A DNA stretch of 64,000 nt. Source: Rugosimonospora africana. Its GTDB lineage: Bacteria > Actinomycetota > Actinomycetes > Mycobacteriales > Micromonosporaceae. The notes below the pieces were generated by a model, which did no database searches, was not told the origin of the DNA, and was given only the letters and a program-made list of their open reading frames with translations. The translations under genes and the position numbers were made by a program. Positions 24,029-33,303 of this stretch are shown here, piece by piece (the stretch's first letter is position 1; the number at the start of each line of letters is the position of its first letter). The stretch covers positions 1-64,000 of the forward strand of contig NZ_BONZ01000089.1 in NCBI RefSeq assembly GCF_016862975.1, given 5' to 3'.

Positions 24029-24670
24029 TCAGTCCACAATGGACGAAGCGGAGCCACCGATCAGCAGCCCGGCGGTACGCCGCTGCGCCGGGGTCGCCGT
24101 GTACGCGGTGACCGGGAACGGCGGCTGAGGGTCATACTCGATGGCCAGTTGAAGCGCCTCGGCGGTCTCGTCTCCGTGAATGAGCGCCGCCAGGCGCAGC
24201 GCCAGATCGATCCCGGCGCTGACCCCGGCGGCGGTGACCACGGTGCCGTCGACCACGATGCGCTCCGGCACCGGGACCGCGCCCAACGCGCGCAGGTGGT
24301 CCATCGCGATCCAGTGCGTCGTGGCCCGGCGGCCGGCGAGCACTCCGGCCGCGGCCAGTACCAGCGAGCCGCTGCACACCGACGTGGTCCAGGCGGCGCT
24401 GCCGTGGGCGGTGCGCACCCACGCCAGTAGGGCGTCGTCGTTCAGCGCCACCGCCGGGCTGCTGCTGCCCGGGACGAGGACGATGTCCGGACGCGGCAGC
24501 TCGTCCAGTGCCCGGTCGACGTGCAGGCCCAGACCCTCATCGGCACGGACCGGCCCCGGCCGGGTGCCGACGAAGTGCACCCGGGCGCCGGGCATCCGGC
24601 TCAGCACCTCGTACGGGCCGACCGCGTCGAGCGCGGTGACCCGGTCGTGCAGCAGGATCGCGATGTCCAC
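24029..24670 (-). CDS. DJ-1/PfpI family protein
   Basis: This 213-residue single-domain protein has the DJ-1/PfpI fold: IAILLHDRVTALDAVGPYEVL at the start, the nucleophile-elbow cysteine in TSVCSGSLVLAAAGVLAG, and ATTHWIAMDHL. It resembles the N-terminal half of the adjacent GlxA-type regulator, with shared segments such as GRRATTHW and AAGVSAGIDLALRL. GTG 24670 has GAGGAG overlapping the GlxA stop. It may be an isonitrile hydratase-like or amidase-like enzyme, or a sensor. Confidence 0.8.
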   Translation of the reverse strand: MDIAILLHDRVTALDAVGPYEVLSRMPGARVHFVGTRPGPVRADEGLGLHVDRALDELPRPDIVLVPGSSSPAVALNDDALLAWVRTAHGSAAWTTSVCSGSLVLAAAGVLAGRRATTHWIAMDHLRALGAVPVPERIVVDGTVVTAAGVSAGIDLALRLAALIHGDETAEALQLAIEYDPQPPFPVTAYTATPAQRRTAGLLIGGSASSIVD

Positions 24671-24682
24671 GGGTGGAACTCC

Positions 24683-25696
24683 TCAGTCGAGCGGACCCGG
24701 TACCGGACCGGGTCCTGGTGTACCGGTGCGGAACCGCCGCCGGTATTCGGCGGGAGGCATCCCGAGCGCCGCGACGAACACCCGGCGCATCGTCTCCGCG
24801 CTGCCGAAGCCGCACGCGGCGGCGATGCGCTCCGCCGGGGTGTCGGACTCCTCGAGCCGGCGACGGGCCGCCTCCAGCCGCACCCGCTGCAGGTAGCGAC
24901 CCGGGGTTGTGCCGGTCTGCTGCCGGAAGCTGCGGGCGAAGTGCCGCGGGCTCATCCGGGCCCGGCTCGCCATCGCGTCGACGGTCAGGTCGGCGCCGTA
25001 GTTGTCGCCCAGCCACCGCTGGAGCTCGCGCACCGGCGCGTGGTCCGCGTACTGGGTGGTCAACTGCACGCTGAACTGGGCCTGGTTTCCCGGACGGTGC
25101 AGGAACATGACGAGCCAGCGCGCGACGGTCAGCGCGGCGCGCCGGCCGAGGTCCGCCTCGACGAGGGCCAGTGCCAGGTCCATGCCGGCGGTCACCCCGG
25201 CCGAGGTGTAGACATCGCCGTCGTGGACGTAGATGGAGTCGGGATCGACCCGGACCGCCGGGTACCGTTCGGCCAGCCGGGCGCACGCCGACCAGTGCGT
25301 GGTGGCCCGGCGGCCGTCGAGCAGGCCGGCCTCGGCGAGCAGGAACGCGCCCGCGCACACCGAGGTGACCCGCCGGACCGAGGGCGCGTAGCCGCGCAGC
25401 CAGTCGACGATCCGCCGGTCGCCGAGCGGTTCCACGGCGGCCGCGCCGCCCGGGACGACCACGGTGTCGAGGCGGCCGGTGATGGCCGCCAGCGACGTGT
25501 CGGGCATGACCGTCATGCCGGCCGTGGTGCGAAACGGCCCGCCGTCCGGACTGGCCACCATCGGCCGGTAGCCGGGATCGGCGGAGCCGGTGCGGCTCAC
25601 CCACTCGCAGGCGCCGGCGAACACGTCGAGCGGCCCGGTCAGGTCGAGCCCCTGAACCCCGTCGTAGCCGAGGAGAACCACCGGTCGCGCTGCCAC
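24683..25696 (-). CDS. GlxA family AraC-type regulator with DJ-1 domain
   Basis: This 337-residue protein has an N-terminal DJ-1/PfpI domain (VVLLGYDGVQGLDLTGPLDVFAG, TSVCAGAFLLAEAGLL) and a C-terminal AraC double helix-turn-helix (~225-325: MASRARMSPRHFARSFRQQTG, RIAAACGFGSAETMRRVF). The start is GTG 25696. It probably senses a small ligand in the DJ-1-like domain and controls the coupled DJ-1 gene. The divergent gene is a ketopantoate-reductase-like enzyme. Confidence 0.88.
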   Translation of the reverse strand: MAARPVVLLGYDGVQGLDLTGPLDVFAGACEWVSRTGSADPGYRPMVASPDGGPFRTTAGMTVMPDTSLAAITGRLDTVVVPGGAAAVEPLGDRRIVDWLRGYAPSVRRVTSVCAGAFLLAEAGLLDGRRATTHWSACARLAERYPAVRVDPDSIYVHDGDVYTSAGVTAGMDLALALVEADLGRRAALTVARWLVMFLHRPGNQAQFSVQLTTQYADHAPVRELQRWLGDNYGADLTVDAMASRARMSPRHFARSFRQQTGTTPGRYLQRVRLEAARRRLEESDTPAERIAAACGFGSAETMRRVFVAALGMPPAEYRRRFRTGTPGPGPVPGPLD

Positions 25697-25826
25697 GCGT
25701 ACCAGTCTCGGATCCGGCCGCGGTGGCGGCAATGACGAAAGTCCCACAGATCCTGCCACCGCTGCGTCCACCGCTCGAGGGGCAGCGCCGGAGCCGGTGA
25801 CCCGCACGGGGCCTAGGGTGGACGGC

Positions 25827-26744
25827 ATGCCTGATCCCCTCTGGAACGTCGCGATCGTCGGACCCGGCGGAGTCGGCGGCCTGATCGGTGCCGTACTGGC
25901 CCGCGCCGGTCACCGGGTGATGTTCGTGGCCAGGCCCGAAACCGTCGACGCGTTGACGACCGGCGGACTCACTGTCCACAGTGGAAAGTTCGGCGACTTC
26001 CAGGTGCCGGCGACCGCGACAGCGCGGCTGAGCGGTCCGGTCGACGCCTGCGTGCTGGCGGTCAAGGCAACCGCGCTCGACGCCGCCCTGGAGCGGGTGC
26101 CGGCCGGCGCGTTGGGCGACGGGCTGGTGCTGCCGCTGCTCAACGGCGTCGAGCACCTGCCGCTGCTGCGCACCCGGTTCCCGGCCGCGCAGGTCGTCGC
26201 CGGCGCCATCCGGGTGGAGACGACCCGGGTCGCACCCGGCCGGATCGAGCACACCAGCCCGTTCTCCGGGATCGAGGTGGCCAGCGACACGGCACCGGGC
26301 GAGCGTGTCGAGGCGCTGGCGGCCCAGTTCCGGCGGGCCGGGCTCGACGTGACCGTCCGCGACGACGAGACCGCCGTACTCTGGGACAAGCTCGCGTTCC
26401 TGGCTCCGCTGGCCCTGCTCACCACGGCCGCGGGCGCCCCGGCCGGCACGATCCGGACGCAGTGGCGGGAAACCCTGGAGGCGGTCGTCGGCGAGATCGC
26501 CTCGGTGGCCACCGCCGCGGGCGCGCCGGTCGATCCGGCGACGATCCTGGGCATGTTCGACCGGGTACCGGCGGGCATGAAGTCCTCGATGCAACGCGAC
26601 GCGGAGGCGGGCCGGGCCACCGAACTGGATGCCATCGGCACGGCCGTCCTGCGCGCGGCCGACCGGTACGGCCTCACCACACCGGTGACCGCGAGACTGG
26701 TCGACGAACTGAGCACCCGCGAGTCCGCCCGGCTGGCCGAATAG
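25827..26744 (+). CDS. Ketopantoate reductase (PanE/ApbA) family protein
   Basis: This 305-residue protein has the NADPH-binding VAIVGPGGVGGLIGAVLARAG, AVKATALDAAL, LPLLNGVEHL, and the C-terminal LWDKLAFLAPLALLT and SSMQRDAEAGRATELDAI with the family's SS and E residues. It probably reduces a 2-oxo acid; genuine ketopantoate reduction is one option. ATG 25827 is preceded at 8 bases by TAGGGT, a leaderless-type arrangement. Confidence 0.85.
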   Translation: MPDPLWNVAIVGPGGVGGLIGAVLARAGHRVMFVARPETVDALTTGGLTVHSGKFGDFQVPATATARLSGPVDACVLAVKATALDAALERVPAGALGDGLVLPLLNGVEHLPLLRTRFPAAQVVAGAIRVETTRVAPGRIEHTSPFSGIEVASDTAPGERVEALAAQFRRAGLDVTVRDDETAVLWDKLAFLAPLALLTTAAGAPAGTIRTQWRETLEAVVGEIASVATAAGAPVDPATILGMFDRVPAGMKSSMQRDAEAGRATELDAIGTAVLRAADRYGLTTPVTARLVDELSTRESARLAE

Positions 26745-26847
26745 CGCCGCGGCGCAGGACGGCGAAATACCACCACGGTTGGACGCCGGCCCGCGCCCGC
26801 CTGCGTATCGTCGATCGTCGCGATCGTTCTGCCCGGAAAGGACCGCG

Positions 26848-27198
26848 GTGACCAGTAGATACGATGTGATCAAGCACCAGGTGGCGCCGATTCTCAACGG
26901 CGCCAAGCGCGACTGCGAGGCCATCGAGTCAGCGGGCAAGTCGATTCTGCGCACCGTGGACGAGGCCATCTCGGCGTCGGGCGAGGGAAACCCGGTGGCC
27001 GGGGCGCTGATCGAGTTCGGCGCCAGCACCACCGGCTACGTGCGCGACTCGCTCGATCTCGCCGGGCGCGTGGTAGGTGCGGGATTCAACGCGACCAACG
27101 CGTACATCGAAGCCGACTGCCACATGACCGCCAACGTGCGCCGCGCCCTGGAGGTCGGGATCACCAGGCCGATCGACCACAAGCTGGAGACGACGTGA
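26848..27198 (+). CDS. Small helical WXG100-like partner (first gene of a T7SS-like unit)
   Basis: This 116-residue protein is almost entirely helical: VIKHQVAPILNGAKRDCEAIE and a second long helix through ATNAYIEADCHMTANVRRAL. It has the size of ESX/DUF6507-type helical hairpins but no clear WxG. GTG 26848 follows GGAAAGGA. It is coupled by a GTGA overlap to the 949-residue gene and is probably its chaperone or co-secreted partner. The family assignment is tentative. Confidence 0.6.
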   Translation: MTSRYDVIKHQVAPILNGAKRDCEAIESAGKSILRTVDEAISASGEGNPVAGALIEFGASTTGYVRDSLDLAGRVVGAGFNATNAYIEADCHMTANVRRALEVGITRPIDHKLETT

Positions 27199-30044
27199 GC
27201 GAGGCCATCCCGATCCAGCCCATCAAGGACCGGATCAAGCGGTGCGGCGATCCGAGCGCGATCATCGGCGCGGCCGACACCCTGATGACCGGATGCCAGG
27301 TCGGCACGCAGGGCGAGGCCCTGACCTCCCGGTGGCGGAAGCTGTCCGGATGCTACTTCGCCCCGGAGACCGGTCAACTGGTCGCCTCGATCACGCCGGT
27401 ACAGACGAAGACCGAACAGGTCGACACCTCGGTCGCGGAGGTCGGCCGCGCCCTGTCCGACTTCGGCTCCACGGTGCTGATCCTCAAACCGCAGCTGGAA
27501 AACCTGCTGAAGCGGGCGGAGAAGTTCAACGCCGAGGCGGCGGCCAGGCCGACGTGGCGTCACACGGCGTCGCCGGTATACGGGCCGGACGGCCAGCCGG
27601 AGCACTACACGAGCCACGACCATGGCCACAATCCGGGCGACGCGGTGACCGTCGACAACAGCGGGATGCACCACGAGTACTCGGAGATCTCCTCGGCACT
27701 GGACAAGTGCCAGCGGCAGCTGGCGGAGGCCGAGGCCGACTGTGTGAGCGCGATCGCCAGCCAGACCAACTCGGGCCTCGCCGACTCGGTACTGCCGCCG
27801 GGGCCGGTGCACCAACCCGGCCAGCTCGGCTCCGAGATGCCCGGCGCCGGAATGCCGCTGCTGTCCTGGGAGGACGACCTCGGCCTCGGCAACAACCCCT
27901 TCGGCAAGTCGTGGCTGGACAGGGCCCCGATGGTCGAGAAGATCTCCAACGGAGGCACCAAGGCTCTGGCGGACGGCCTGAACGCGTTCACCCGGCTCGT
28001 CGGGATCAACTACGACTGGGACCCGTCGACCGGCAAGAGTCACTGGGACTTCGGCGCGCACGTCGCCGGGCCCGCCTGGCTGGGTCTGGCCAGAGTGTCG
28101 ATCTCGCTCGGCCTGCCGATGGTCGGTGGCGCCGCGTACGGCGTCGGCCGGATGACCGGCAACTCGACGCTGCGAAAGATCGGCGACAGCCTGAACCCGG
28201 TAAACGTGGTCAAGCAGAGCTGGGACGCGGTCAGCGGGAAGGGGCTACCCGGCGGTTGGGGCACCCGTGGCGGCTACCTGGCGGGCAACGTGCTGCAGGT
28301 CGCGATCCCCGGTCCGGGCAAGGCAGGGATCGCCGCGATGGCCGACAAGGAGGGCCTCATCGGCGCGATGGCGCGCGGCGCCCAGTACGTCGGCAAGGGC
28401 GGTTGGCTGGGCACTGACGTGCGGTTCACCTCCAAGGCGCTCGGCCTGGGCGACAAGTTCGGCTCGCTCGCCGACCGCCTGCCCGGGTTCACTCGGGTGT
28501 CCGACATGGTCAACAATTGGCACCTGAACGACCAGTCGCTGCCCAGACCGGTAGACCACGCCCCGTTGTCGGTCGACGACCGGTTCGGCCGCCTCAACGA
28601 CGCCGCGGCGACCGCCGCCGACCGTGCGGCCGACCGCAACAGCGGACACCTGGGCCAGCTGAACGACGAGATCGCCCGCGTCCGCCAGCAGCAGAGCCAA
28701 ATCACCACCGACGCACTCCAGCGGTCGACGGAGCTGCGGGCCGCCGGCCGCGCCCAGGAAGCCGTCGATGTCGTGTCCCAGGCCCGTGCCAAGACCGGCG
28801 CGCTCGACACGCGTGTGCAGGCGCTGACCGAAGCCCGGGACCAGCTGGACGGCGCGGCGTCCCGCCGGCACGCCGCCGCCAGCGGCCGGGTCGACTCCGG
28901 GCTCGACCCGCACGCGGGGTCGGACGGGGCGTCCGGGAAGCGGGGCATCGACTATGTCACCCGGGACAAGGACGGCAACGAGGTCGTCGTCACCGTGGGC
29001 CGCCACGAGTTCGACCCGGTCAGCGCGCGCCAGGAACTCATGAACCGCTGGCCGGACCTCACTCCGGAGCAGGCCGGGAAGGTCATCGACGCGTACGGGA
29101 AACTGCCCGGCATCCACGATCGTGCCTTCGACCCGGCCACGGCGGCGCCGCTGGTCGAGCGGGTCAACCGGGACCCGTTCGGAGTCGACGAGCACACCAC
29201 GATGACGAAGGTGTCCCCGGACGGTAAAGCGATCGTGCGGAACCTCGGCGACGACAAGATCCACGGCTACGTGGCCCGCGACGGCGACCTCGCCGCGCAG
29301 ACCGCCGCCGGACTGCGCGACGACCTCCAGCTCACCTACGCCCAACACGTCCCGCTCTCGGCGCTGAACGACCTGCGCGACCTGCCCGGCTGGCTGCGGC
29401 ACCGGGGAATGCTCCAGCCCTACCGCAACGTCGGCAGGGACGGCATCACGATGATCCGCTTCCGGCCGCACCCCGACGACATCGCCGCGCTGCGCACACC
29501 GGTCGCCTCGGACAAGCTCGGCTGGGACGACCTGCCCGCGCACGTCAAGGACGAGGTACAGGGCGCACCCTACCGGGGCACCGGCATCACCGGCGGCGGC
29601 GACCTGACCCCGGAGATGGTCATCCCCTGGGGCGACGGGGTGCGCTACACCCACGCCGACGCCGTGTACCGGCACGCGTACCACGGCAAGGCCGTAGAGA
29701 CCGTGTTCGAGGTGTACCGCAACGGCAAGTGGGTCACGCTGGACAAGCCGCTGACCTATTACGTCGCCGACGGCACCCTGGTCAACGGCCACGTGCGGCT
29801 GCCGGACTGGCTCACCGAGCGGCTGGGCGAGCCGGAGTCGAAGTGGGCGGGCCTCAAGGAGGCCGGCATGGACCAGATCCTCCTCAAGCACAGCCCGCGA
29901 GAGGACGCGATCGCCGTACAGGACGGGCAGACCGCCCAGGACAACGAGCACCGCGACCAGGAAGCGCAACGGCGCCTCGAGGAGGCGATGGGGACCCTCT
30001 CGCAGGCCGGTCAGGTTCCGGGTCGGCTGGACGGGCGCGGGTGA
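27195..30044 (+). CDS. 949-residue WXG-like multidomain protein, putative secreted toxin
   Basis: Residues ~1-120 form a helical domain with WRKLSGCYFAPETGQLVASI, the W...YxAPE pattern seen at the start of actinobacterial type VII-associated toxins. A Gly/Ala-rich, partly hydrophobic region spans ~230-420, and a charged coiled coil spans ~470-560. The C-terminal ~375 residues begin GIDYVTRDKDGNEVVVTVG and contain ITMIRFRPHPDDIAAL and PYRGTGITGGGDLTPEM; I recognise no catalytic family there. There is no signal peptide. It is coupled by GTGA overlaps on both sides. Export by a type VII system and toxicity are inference. Confidence 0.7.
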   Translation: MSEAIPIQPIKDRIKRCGDPSAIIGAADTLMTGCQVGTQGEALTSRWRKLSGCYFAPETGQLVASITPVQTKTEQVDTSVAEVGRALSDFGSTVLILKPQLENLLKRAEKFNAEAAARPTWRHTASPVYGPDGQPEHYTSHDHGHNPGDAVTVDNSGMHHEYSEISSALDKCQRQLAEAEADCVSAIASQTNSGLADSVLPPGPVHQPGQLGSEMPGAGMPLLSWEDDLGLGNNPFGKSWLDRAPMVEKISNGGTKALADGLNAFTRLVGINYDWDPSTGKSHWDFGAHVAGPAWLGLARVSISLGLPMVGGAAYGVGRMTGNSTLRKIGDSLNPVNVVKQSWDAVSGKGLPGGWGTRGGYLAGNVLQVAIPGPGKAGIAAMADKEGLIGAMARGAQYVGKGGWLGTDVRFTSKALGLGDKFGSLADRLPGFTRVSDMVNNWHLNDQSLPRPVDHAPLSVDDRFGRLNDAAATAADRAADRNSGHLGQLNDEIARVRQQQSQITTDALQRSTELRAAGRAQEAVDVVSQARAKTGALDTRVQALTEARDQLDGAASRRHAAASGRVDSGLDPHAGSDGASGKRGIDYVTRDKDGNEVVVTVGRHEFDPVSARQELMNRWPDLTPEQAGKVIDAYGKLPGIHDRAFDPATAAPLVERVNRDPFGVDEHTTMTKVSPDGKAIVRNLGDDKIHGYVARDGDLAAQTAAGLRDDLQLTYAQHVPLSALNDLRDLPGWLRHRGMLQPYRNVGRDGITMIRFRPHPDDIAALRTPVASDKLGWDDLPAHVKDEVQGAPYRGTGITGGGDLTPEMVIPWGDGVRYTHADAVYRHAYHGKAVETVFEVYRNGKWVTLDKPLTYYVADGTLVNGHVRLPDWLTERLGEPESKWAGLKEAGMDQILLKHSPREDAIAVQDGQTAQDNEHRDQEAQRRLEEAMGTLSQAGQVPGRLDGRG

Positions 30045-31105
30045 CGGACGGCGGGCCGCCGCCGGGCGAGTCGGGGTTCGACGTGGCGACCCCGCTCGCC
30101 GCCGTGACCCTGTGCGAGCGTCCGGTCGTCGCGCTGACCGCCTGGCTGACCAGGGCCCTGGTGTACTGCGCCGGTACCGGGCGCACGCTCCAACTGGTGA
30201 CGCCGCCGGCCTCGCGGTTGACCGTGCCGCTGGTCGCCGCGCTGCGCGAGACCGGCGCCCAGTGGGTCGTCTACGACCCGGACCAGCGGGCGTACTACGA
30301 CGGCATGTGCGGCGTCCCGATGCGGTTCGACGACGGCGCGTTCCGGCACGACGATCCGCTGGCCGCGGCGGTACCCGGACCACCGGTGCCACCGGTCGCG
30401 TCCCGGCCGCTGGTGGCCTCCGCGTACGCCGCACCGCCGCCGCCGACCGGCCGGCAGTTGCGGGTACGCCTGGAGGTCAAGCACGAGGCCACCTCCTGGA
30501 CCAGGATCGGCGACCCGATCGAGACGCTGTTCCAGGAGCTGACCGGACACCCGCCGGCGGGCTGGGGACCGGTCGAGCCGGTGGACCGCGTGTGGCGGAC
30601 AGCGGACATCACCCGGTTCTGCCGGGAGGAGGTGCCGACCCACTCGTGGGTCACGGTGACCGGCGCCGGCGACCTGCCGGCGATGGCACTGCTCGAGGTC
30701 ACCCGCGTCGCGGACGGCGTACAGGAGTCGATCGACGTCGCCGTGGGATACCCGCTGCCCGACCAACAACCGCCACTGGATGAACTGGCCGGGCTGACCG
30801 ACCGGCTGGCCGGCGCCCACCAGTTGTCCTGGCTGTACGCCGAGACATGCCTGGGCCGCCACGACCTGACCCGGCCGGCACACGCCGAGGGCATACCGCT
30901 GCCCATCGCCCTGGCCATCGGCCCCGGTGTCACCGAACCGGTACCCGCCGGCACGACGGCCACTCTCCCGCCACGGGTACGCATCGGTCCGGCCCACCGC
31001 CCGACCGACTGGTACCAGCTGAGCCGCGGCGACTCCCCCGCGGGCTGGGAGGCGCTCATCGGACTGCTGACCGGCATCAGGACGGGCACGTCCGGGCTTA
31101 CCTGA
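30041..31105 (+). CDS. DUF6177-like protein, possible immunity or accessory protein
   Basis: This 354-residue cytosolic protein starts at GTG 30041, overlapping the stop of the large WXG-like gene. The segment RTLQLVTPPASRLTVPLVAAL and WVVYDPDQRAYYDGMCGVPM matches the pattern I associate with DUF6177, found next to WXG-type genes. A Pro-rich linker (~120-140) separates it from a C-terminal domain with PTDWYQLSRGDSPAGWEAL. Position suggests immunity, chaperone or regulator of the upstream protein. No catalytic motif is visible. Confidence 0.65.
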   Translation: MTDGGPPPGESGFDVATPLAAVTLCERPVVALTAWLTRALVYCAGTGRTLQLVTPPASRLTVPLVAALRETGAQWVVYDPDQRAYYDGMCGVPMRFDDGAFRHDDPLAAAVPGPPVPPVASRPLVASAYAAPPPPTGRQLRVRLEVKHEATSWTRIGDPIETLFQELTGHPPAGWGPVEPVDRVWRTADITRFCREEVPTHSWVTVTGAGDLPAMALLEVTRVADGVQESIDVAVGYPLPDQQPPLDELAGLTDRLAGAHQLSWLYAETCLGRHDLTRPAHAEGIPLPIALAIGPGVTEPVPAGTTATLPPRVRIGPAHRPTDWYQLSRGDSPAGWEALIGLLTGIRTGTSGLT

Positions 31106-31140
31106 ACGCAGCCAGAACCGGCCCGAACGCAGCCGGAAAC

Positions 31141-31167
31141 CGGTTCGTGGCGGAGGTGAGCACGGCC
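31141..31167 (+). repeat. Repeat family B, partial copy
   Basis: A 27-bp segment starting CGGTTCGTGGCGGAGG matches 53003-53029 with one mismatch. It lies in the gap after the DUF6177-like gene. Confidence 0.65.
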
Positions 31168-31185
31168 CTGGGGAAACCGGCGGCG

Positions 31186-31214
31186 CCCGTCCGGTGAGCC
31201 GCTCGCCGGACGGG
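31186..31214. terminator. Bidirectional terminator hairpin
   Basis: CCCGTCCGG and CCGGACGGG pair perfectly over 9 bp, with an inner GAGC/GCTC stem, between two converging operons. Confidence 0.6.
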
Positions 31215-31252
31215 GTGCCGAACTACTGCCGCGCCGCTACTCGGAGTCTGCG

Positions 31253-33046
31253 CTACTCAGAGTCGGAGCCGACCCTCCCCGGCTGCGGCTCGCGCTGGCC
31301 GGGGATGACGTAGCCGGCCTCGTGCCTGCCCTGGTTGGGCGCCCACGGGTCGAACGGCACCTCGCCCTGCGGCGGTGCGTCGGCCACCGGCGCGTCGATG
31401 ACCTGGGTCTCGGCTGTCGGGGCCAGCACGACCCGCGGGTCGACGACCTGCCCCTCGGCGGTCGGCCCACCGAATGGCGACTCGGCCGGCGCGACGTCTG
31501 CGGCCTGCGTCTCCGCCGGAGCGTTGGCCGGCTCGGTGTCCGGCGCGTCGGTGGGGAACGCGTGCCCGGCGTGGTGCTCGGCGACCTGATGGTCGGCAAC
31601 CTGCTGCTCGACGGCGTGGTGGTCGCCCGGGTGGTGGTCGGCGGCCCGCGACTCGATCGCCTGACTCTCGATCCCCTGGGTGGTCTCGATCCCCTGCTGC
31701 TCGATTTCCTGGTTCTCGCCGGTCGGCGGGTCCAGGACGTCGCTGACCGGCCGGCTCGGGCCCATCCGCACCGGTACCACCTTGTATTCGCCGGTGTCCG
31801 AGCCACCGTGCGCGGCGGCGGCCATCACGGCCGCGGCGGCCAGGTCGGCCACCCGCTTCGCCTCCCGCTGCACCCTCGCCCGCACGTCCTTCGCGTGCCG
31901 CTCGGCGGTGTCGGCCTGCCGGCGCGCGTCGTCGAGCCGGTTCATCTCCGCGTTCAGGCTCTGCCGGGTCTCGACCAGGCTGTGCTTCAGCTGGGCGAGC
32001 TCCTGCTCGGTGGCGGCGCCCTCGTCGCGGGTCTGGGCGAGCTGCTGCTGCAGGCTGTCCAGCTCGGCGTGCAGCTGGCCGACCACCTGCTGGCGGCTCT
32101 CGATTTCCTGCTGTACGACGCCGAGCTGCTGCTGGTGCGTGGCGTGCTGCTCGTCGGCCCGGCGGCGCAGGTCGGCCGCGTGCTGCTGCGCCTCGGCGTG
32201 CAGCGCGGCGGTCTTCTGGTCGGCCAGGTTGCGCTTGTGGGTCAGCTCCCGGTCCGACGCCGCGTGACGCTCGGCGATCTCCCGCTCAGCGACGTTCCGT
32301 CGCTCGCCCAGTTCCTGTTCGACGGTGGCCTGCCACTGGCTCAGCTCCTGCTGGGTCCGGGCTCGGGCCGCCTCGACCTCCTGCTGGGCCTGCGCGCGGG
32401 CGGCGTCCATCAGCGCGGCGGTCTCCGCCCGGGTGTGCTCGAGCTGCTGGGTGCTCTGCTCGCTGATCCGCCGCGCCTCCTGCGTGGCGCGCTCGTGCGC
32501 GGCCTCGCCCTCGGTACGGAGCCGTTCGGCCAGCTCACGGATCTCGGCGAGTTCGGCCTGCGCGGCGGTGTGGCGCTCCTCGGTGTTCTTGTCGTGCTCG
32601 GAGCGCCGCGCGGTCAGCTCCTCCTCGAGGTCGTGCAGTGCCTGCAGGGCGCGTTCCCGCGCGTCGGCGAGCACCTTCTCCGCGTCGGCCTGCAGCTCGG
32701 CGGCCCGCTGCGCGGCAGTGCCGGTGAGGTTCTCGGCCTGCTTCTCGGCCAGCGCGATCATCTCGGTCACCAGCGGGCCCAGGTCGCCGAACGACGCCCG
32801 GTCCACCTGGGGCGGACGCTGGCGCAGGTCCATCAGCTCGGCCTGCATCTGCTGGAACTGCGCGACGATCTCCTGGAGTTGGCCATACGCCTGGTCGCGC
32901 TCGGCCGTCAGCGCCGCGACATCGCGCTCGACCTGTGCGACGAACTGGTCCACCTGCCGCTTCTCGTAGCCGCGCCGCGCGAGCTCGAAGCCCGGCCGCG
33001 GGGTCGCGTCGTCACGTAGCGCGAACAGATCTCCGCCGTTCGACAT
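31253..33046 (-). CDS. Long coiled-coil cytoskeletal protein (Scy/FilP/DivIVA-like)
   Basis: This 597-residue protein begins with a DivIVA-like segment (GFELARRGYEKRQVDQFVAQVERDV) that may target membranes or the pole. About 370 residues of continuous heptad-rich coiled coil follow (~35-410, very rich in Ala, Glu, Gln, Arg). The acidic C-terminal tail (~430-597) is low-complexity with repeats such as GIETTQGIESQ and ADHQVAEHHAGH. This layout fits Streptomyces Scy/FilP-type filament proteins that organise tip growth. ATG 33046 is followed by the conserved start. It is divergent from an ArsR-type operon. Confidence 0.8.
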   Translation of the reverse strand: MSNGGDLFALRDDATPRPGFELARRGYEKRQVDQFVAQVERDVAALTAERDQAYGQLQEIVAQFQQMQAELMDLRQRPPQVDRASFGDLGPLVTEMIALAEKQAENLTGTAAQRAAELQADAEKVLADARERALQALHDLEEELTARRSEHDKNTEERHTAAQAELAEIRELAERLRTEGEAAHERATQEARRISEQSTQQLEHTRAETAALMDAARAQAQQEVEAARARTQQELSQWQATVEQELGERRNVAEREIAERHAASDRELTHKRNLADQKTAALHAEAQQHAADLRRRADEQHATHQQQLGVVQQEIESRQQVVGQLHAELDSLQQQLAQTRDEGAATEQELAQLKHSLVETRQSLNAEMNRLDDARRQADTAERHAKDVRARVQREAKRVADLAAAAVMAAAAHGGSDTGEYKVVPVRMGPSRPVSDVLDPPTGENQEIEQQGIETTQGIESQAIESRAADHHPGDHHAVEQQVADHQVAEHHAGHAFPTDAPDTEPANAPAETQAADVAPAESPFGGPTAEGQVVDPRVVLAPTAETQVIDAPVADAPPQGEVPFDPWAPNQGRHEAGYVIPGQREPQPGRVGSDSE

Positions 33047-33267
33047 GCACCATCCTCCATACGGTCGCGACCACGATGCCGACGCGCGAGCCACGCCAGC
33101 AGGCATGGTCCGGCGCGGCCAGCCGACGGAGCGTCCCACCCGCCTGCAACGCCCCGACACGGTACCGCCGACGTCGGTCGGCCCGGCACCCCGCCCCGCG
33201 TAACAAGTTATCGACGTTCGTAGCAGTGTCGACGCAGTGCCACCGAATCGACACATAACAACGAACC

Positions 33268-33299
33268 TTTACAAAGAAACCTTGAGCAAGATATCTTGC
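33268..33299 (+). promoter_or_regulatory. Promoter with perfect 14-bp operator before the ArsR-type gene
   Basis: TTTACA (33268-33273) is followed after 16 bp by GATATC. The -10 lies inside the perfect palindrome GCAAGATATCTTGC (33286-33299). The GTG start at 33304 is 4 bases after it, so the mRNA is probably leaderless and autorepressed. A second inverted repeat (GTGTCGA...TCGACAC) spans 33226-33254. Confidence 0.65.
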
Positions 33300-33303
33300 C
33301 ATC

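Noticed and set aside
26848-31105. A complete type VII secretion locus
   Set aside because: No eccB, eccD, eccE or mycP genes are present. Only substrate-like genes and, 27 kb away, an EccC-like protein were found.
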